Assembly: GCA_910585805.1 (NCBI GenBank)
Contig: CAJUFB010000099.1
Span: 1 to 13,680 of the forward strand
DNA: 13,680 nucleotides
Source: an uncultured Acetatifactor sp.
GTDB lineage: Bacteria; Bacillota; Clostridia; Lachnospirales; Lachnospiraceae
Direction: 5' to 3'
Shown here: piece by piece, positions 13,350-13,680 of the stretch
Numbering within the stretch: position 1 is the stretch's first letter
How the letters are laid out: every line of letters starts with the position of its first letter
Made by a program: the position numbers and the translations under genes
Notes under the pieces: model-generated
What the model was told of the DNA's origin: nothing
The model's input: only the letters and a program-made list of their open reading frames with translations
The model's database searches: none

Positions 13350-13680
13350 ATGGAGAAACAGGGATTTCAGGGTACCGGGGAATATGTGGCCAGCGAGGAG
13401 CTGATGGCCAGTGTAAACATCGCTATTGCACTGAAAAAACCGCTTTTGATCAAGGGGGAGCCGGGCACCGGCAAGACGATGCTGGCGGAGGCCGTGGCGA
13501 AAGCGCTGGGAAAGCGGCTGATTATCTGGAATATCAAATCGACGACTAAGGCGCAGGAGGGGCTGTATGTATATGATACAATCCAACGCCTTTATGACGG
13601 GCAGTTCGGCGAGGAAGGGGTGGATGACATCGCCCATTACATCAAGCTGGGCAAGCTGGGGGAGGCCTTTGACAGCGAGG
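13350..13680 (+). CDS. MoxR-family AAA+ ATPase (5' part only, runs off the window)
   Basis: The first 110 codons of a probable MoxR-type AAA+ ATPase, a chaperone-like protein that usually works with a von Willebrand A domain partner to activate enzymes or assemble complexes. After a short N-terminal helix, residues 31-43 read PLLIKGEPGTGKT, a Walker A motif at 36-43. The segment KSTTKAQEGLYVYD (63-76), the insert GVDDIAH and then YIKLGKLGEAF (97-107) match the MoxR layout before Walker B, which lies outside the window. AAGGTGGG (13333-13340) lies 9 nt before the ATG. The partner gene would be expected downstream but is not visible. The promoter region is interrupted by the inverted-repeat element, so expression may depend on it. 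Confidence 0.88.
   Translation, partial: MEKQGFQGTGEYVASEELMASVNIAIALKKPLLIKGEPGTGKTMLAEAVAKALGKRLIIWNIKSTTKAQEGLYVYDTIQRLYDGQFGEEGVDDIAHYIKLGKLGEAFDSE

Overview
The window looks like chromosomal DNA of an anaerobic Firmicute, most likely a Lachnospiraceae-type member of the Clostridia. The reasons are a very large lipoprotein with a sugar-binding-protein-like C-terminus, strong AGGAGG-type ribosome binding sites, compact same-strand amino-acid biosynthesis genes, and the look of the leuB, ilvD, ilvB, serC and serA products. No rRNA, tRNA, CRISPR array or complete insertion sequence was seen.

Layout, left to right. (1) An extracellular solute-binding lipoprotein of 754 aa with a repetitive, probably propeller-like N-terminal half, closed by a strong terminator (2372-2425). 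(2) A branched-chain amino-acid block, leuB - ilvD - ilvB, all on +. leuB is preceded by a short ORF rich in Leu and Ile, a candidate attenuation leader peptide, and ilvD by a structured 224-nt spacer. The small acetolactate synthase subunit (ilvN/ilvH), ilvC and leuACD are absent from the window. (3) A membrane-anchored L,D-transpeptidase with YkuD domain, a cell-wall enzyme lying between two biosynthetic blocks. (4) A serine block, serC - serA, with its own candidate promoter, a folded leader and a strong terminator (11868-11941). (5) On the - strand, metF (methylenetetrahydrofolate reductase) with a good extended -10 promoter. The serine and metF genes are linked through one-carbon metabolism: serine feeds C1 units to tetrahydrofolate, and MetF reduces methylene-THF. 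(6) Divergent to metF, the first 110 codons of a MoxR-type AAA+ ATPase that runs off the window end.

The most notable non-coding structure is a 143-bp segment at 13175-13317. It has perfect 12-bp terminal inverted repeats and two strong internal hairpins, and it is bounded by an exact 8-bp direct repeat, TCAGAAAG. This is the signature of a miniature inverted-repeat transposable element (MITE), inserted into the 5' region of the moxR gene. A second, nested-palindrome region (12067-12170) lies between serA and metF. Two spacers, ldt-serC and serC-serA, contain decayed tandem duplications with periods of about 72 and 61 bp.

How the genes work together: leuB/ilvD/ilvB supply common and leucine-specific steps of Val/Ile/Leu synthesis, and serA/serC the first two committed steps of serine synthesis. 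metF handles C1 units derived partly from serine. The lipoprotein, L,D-transpeptidase and MoxR gene have no obvious link to these pathways.
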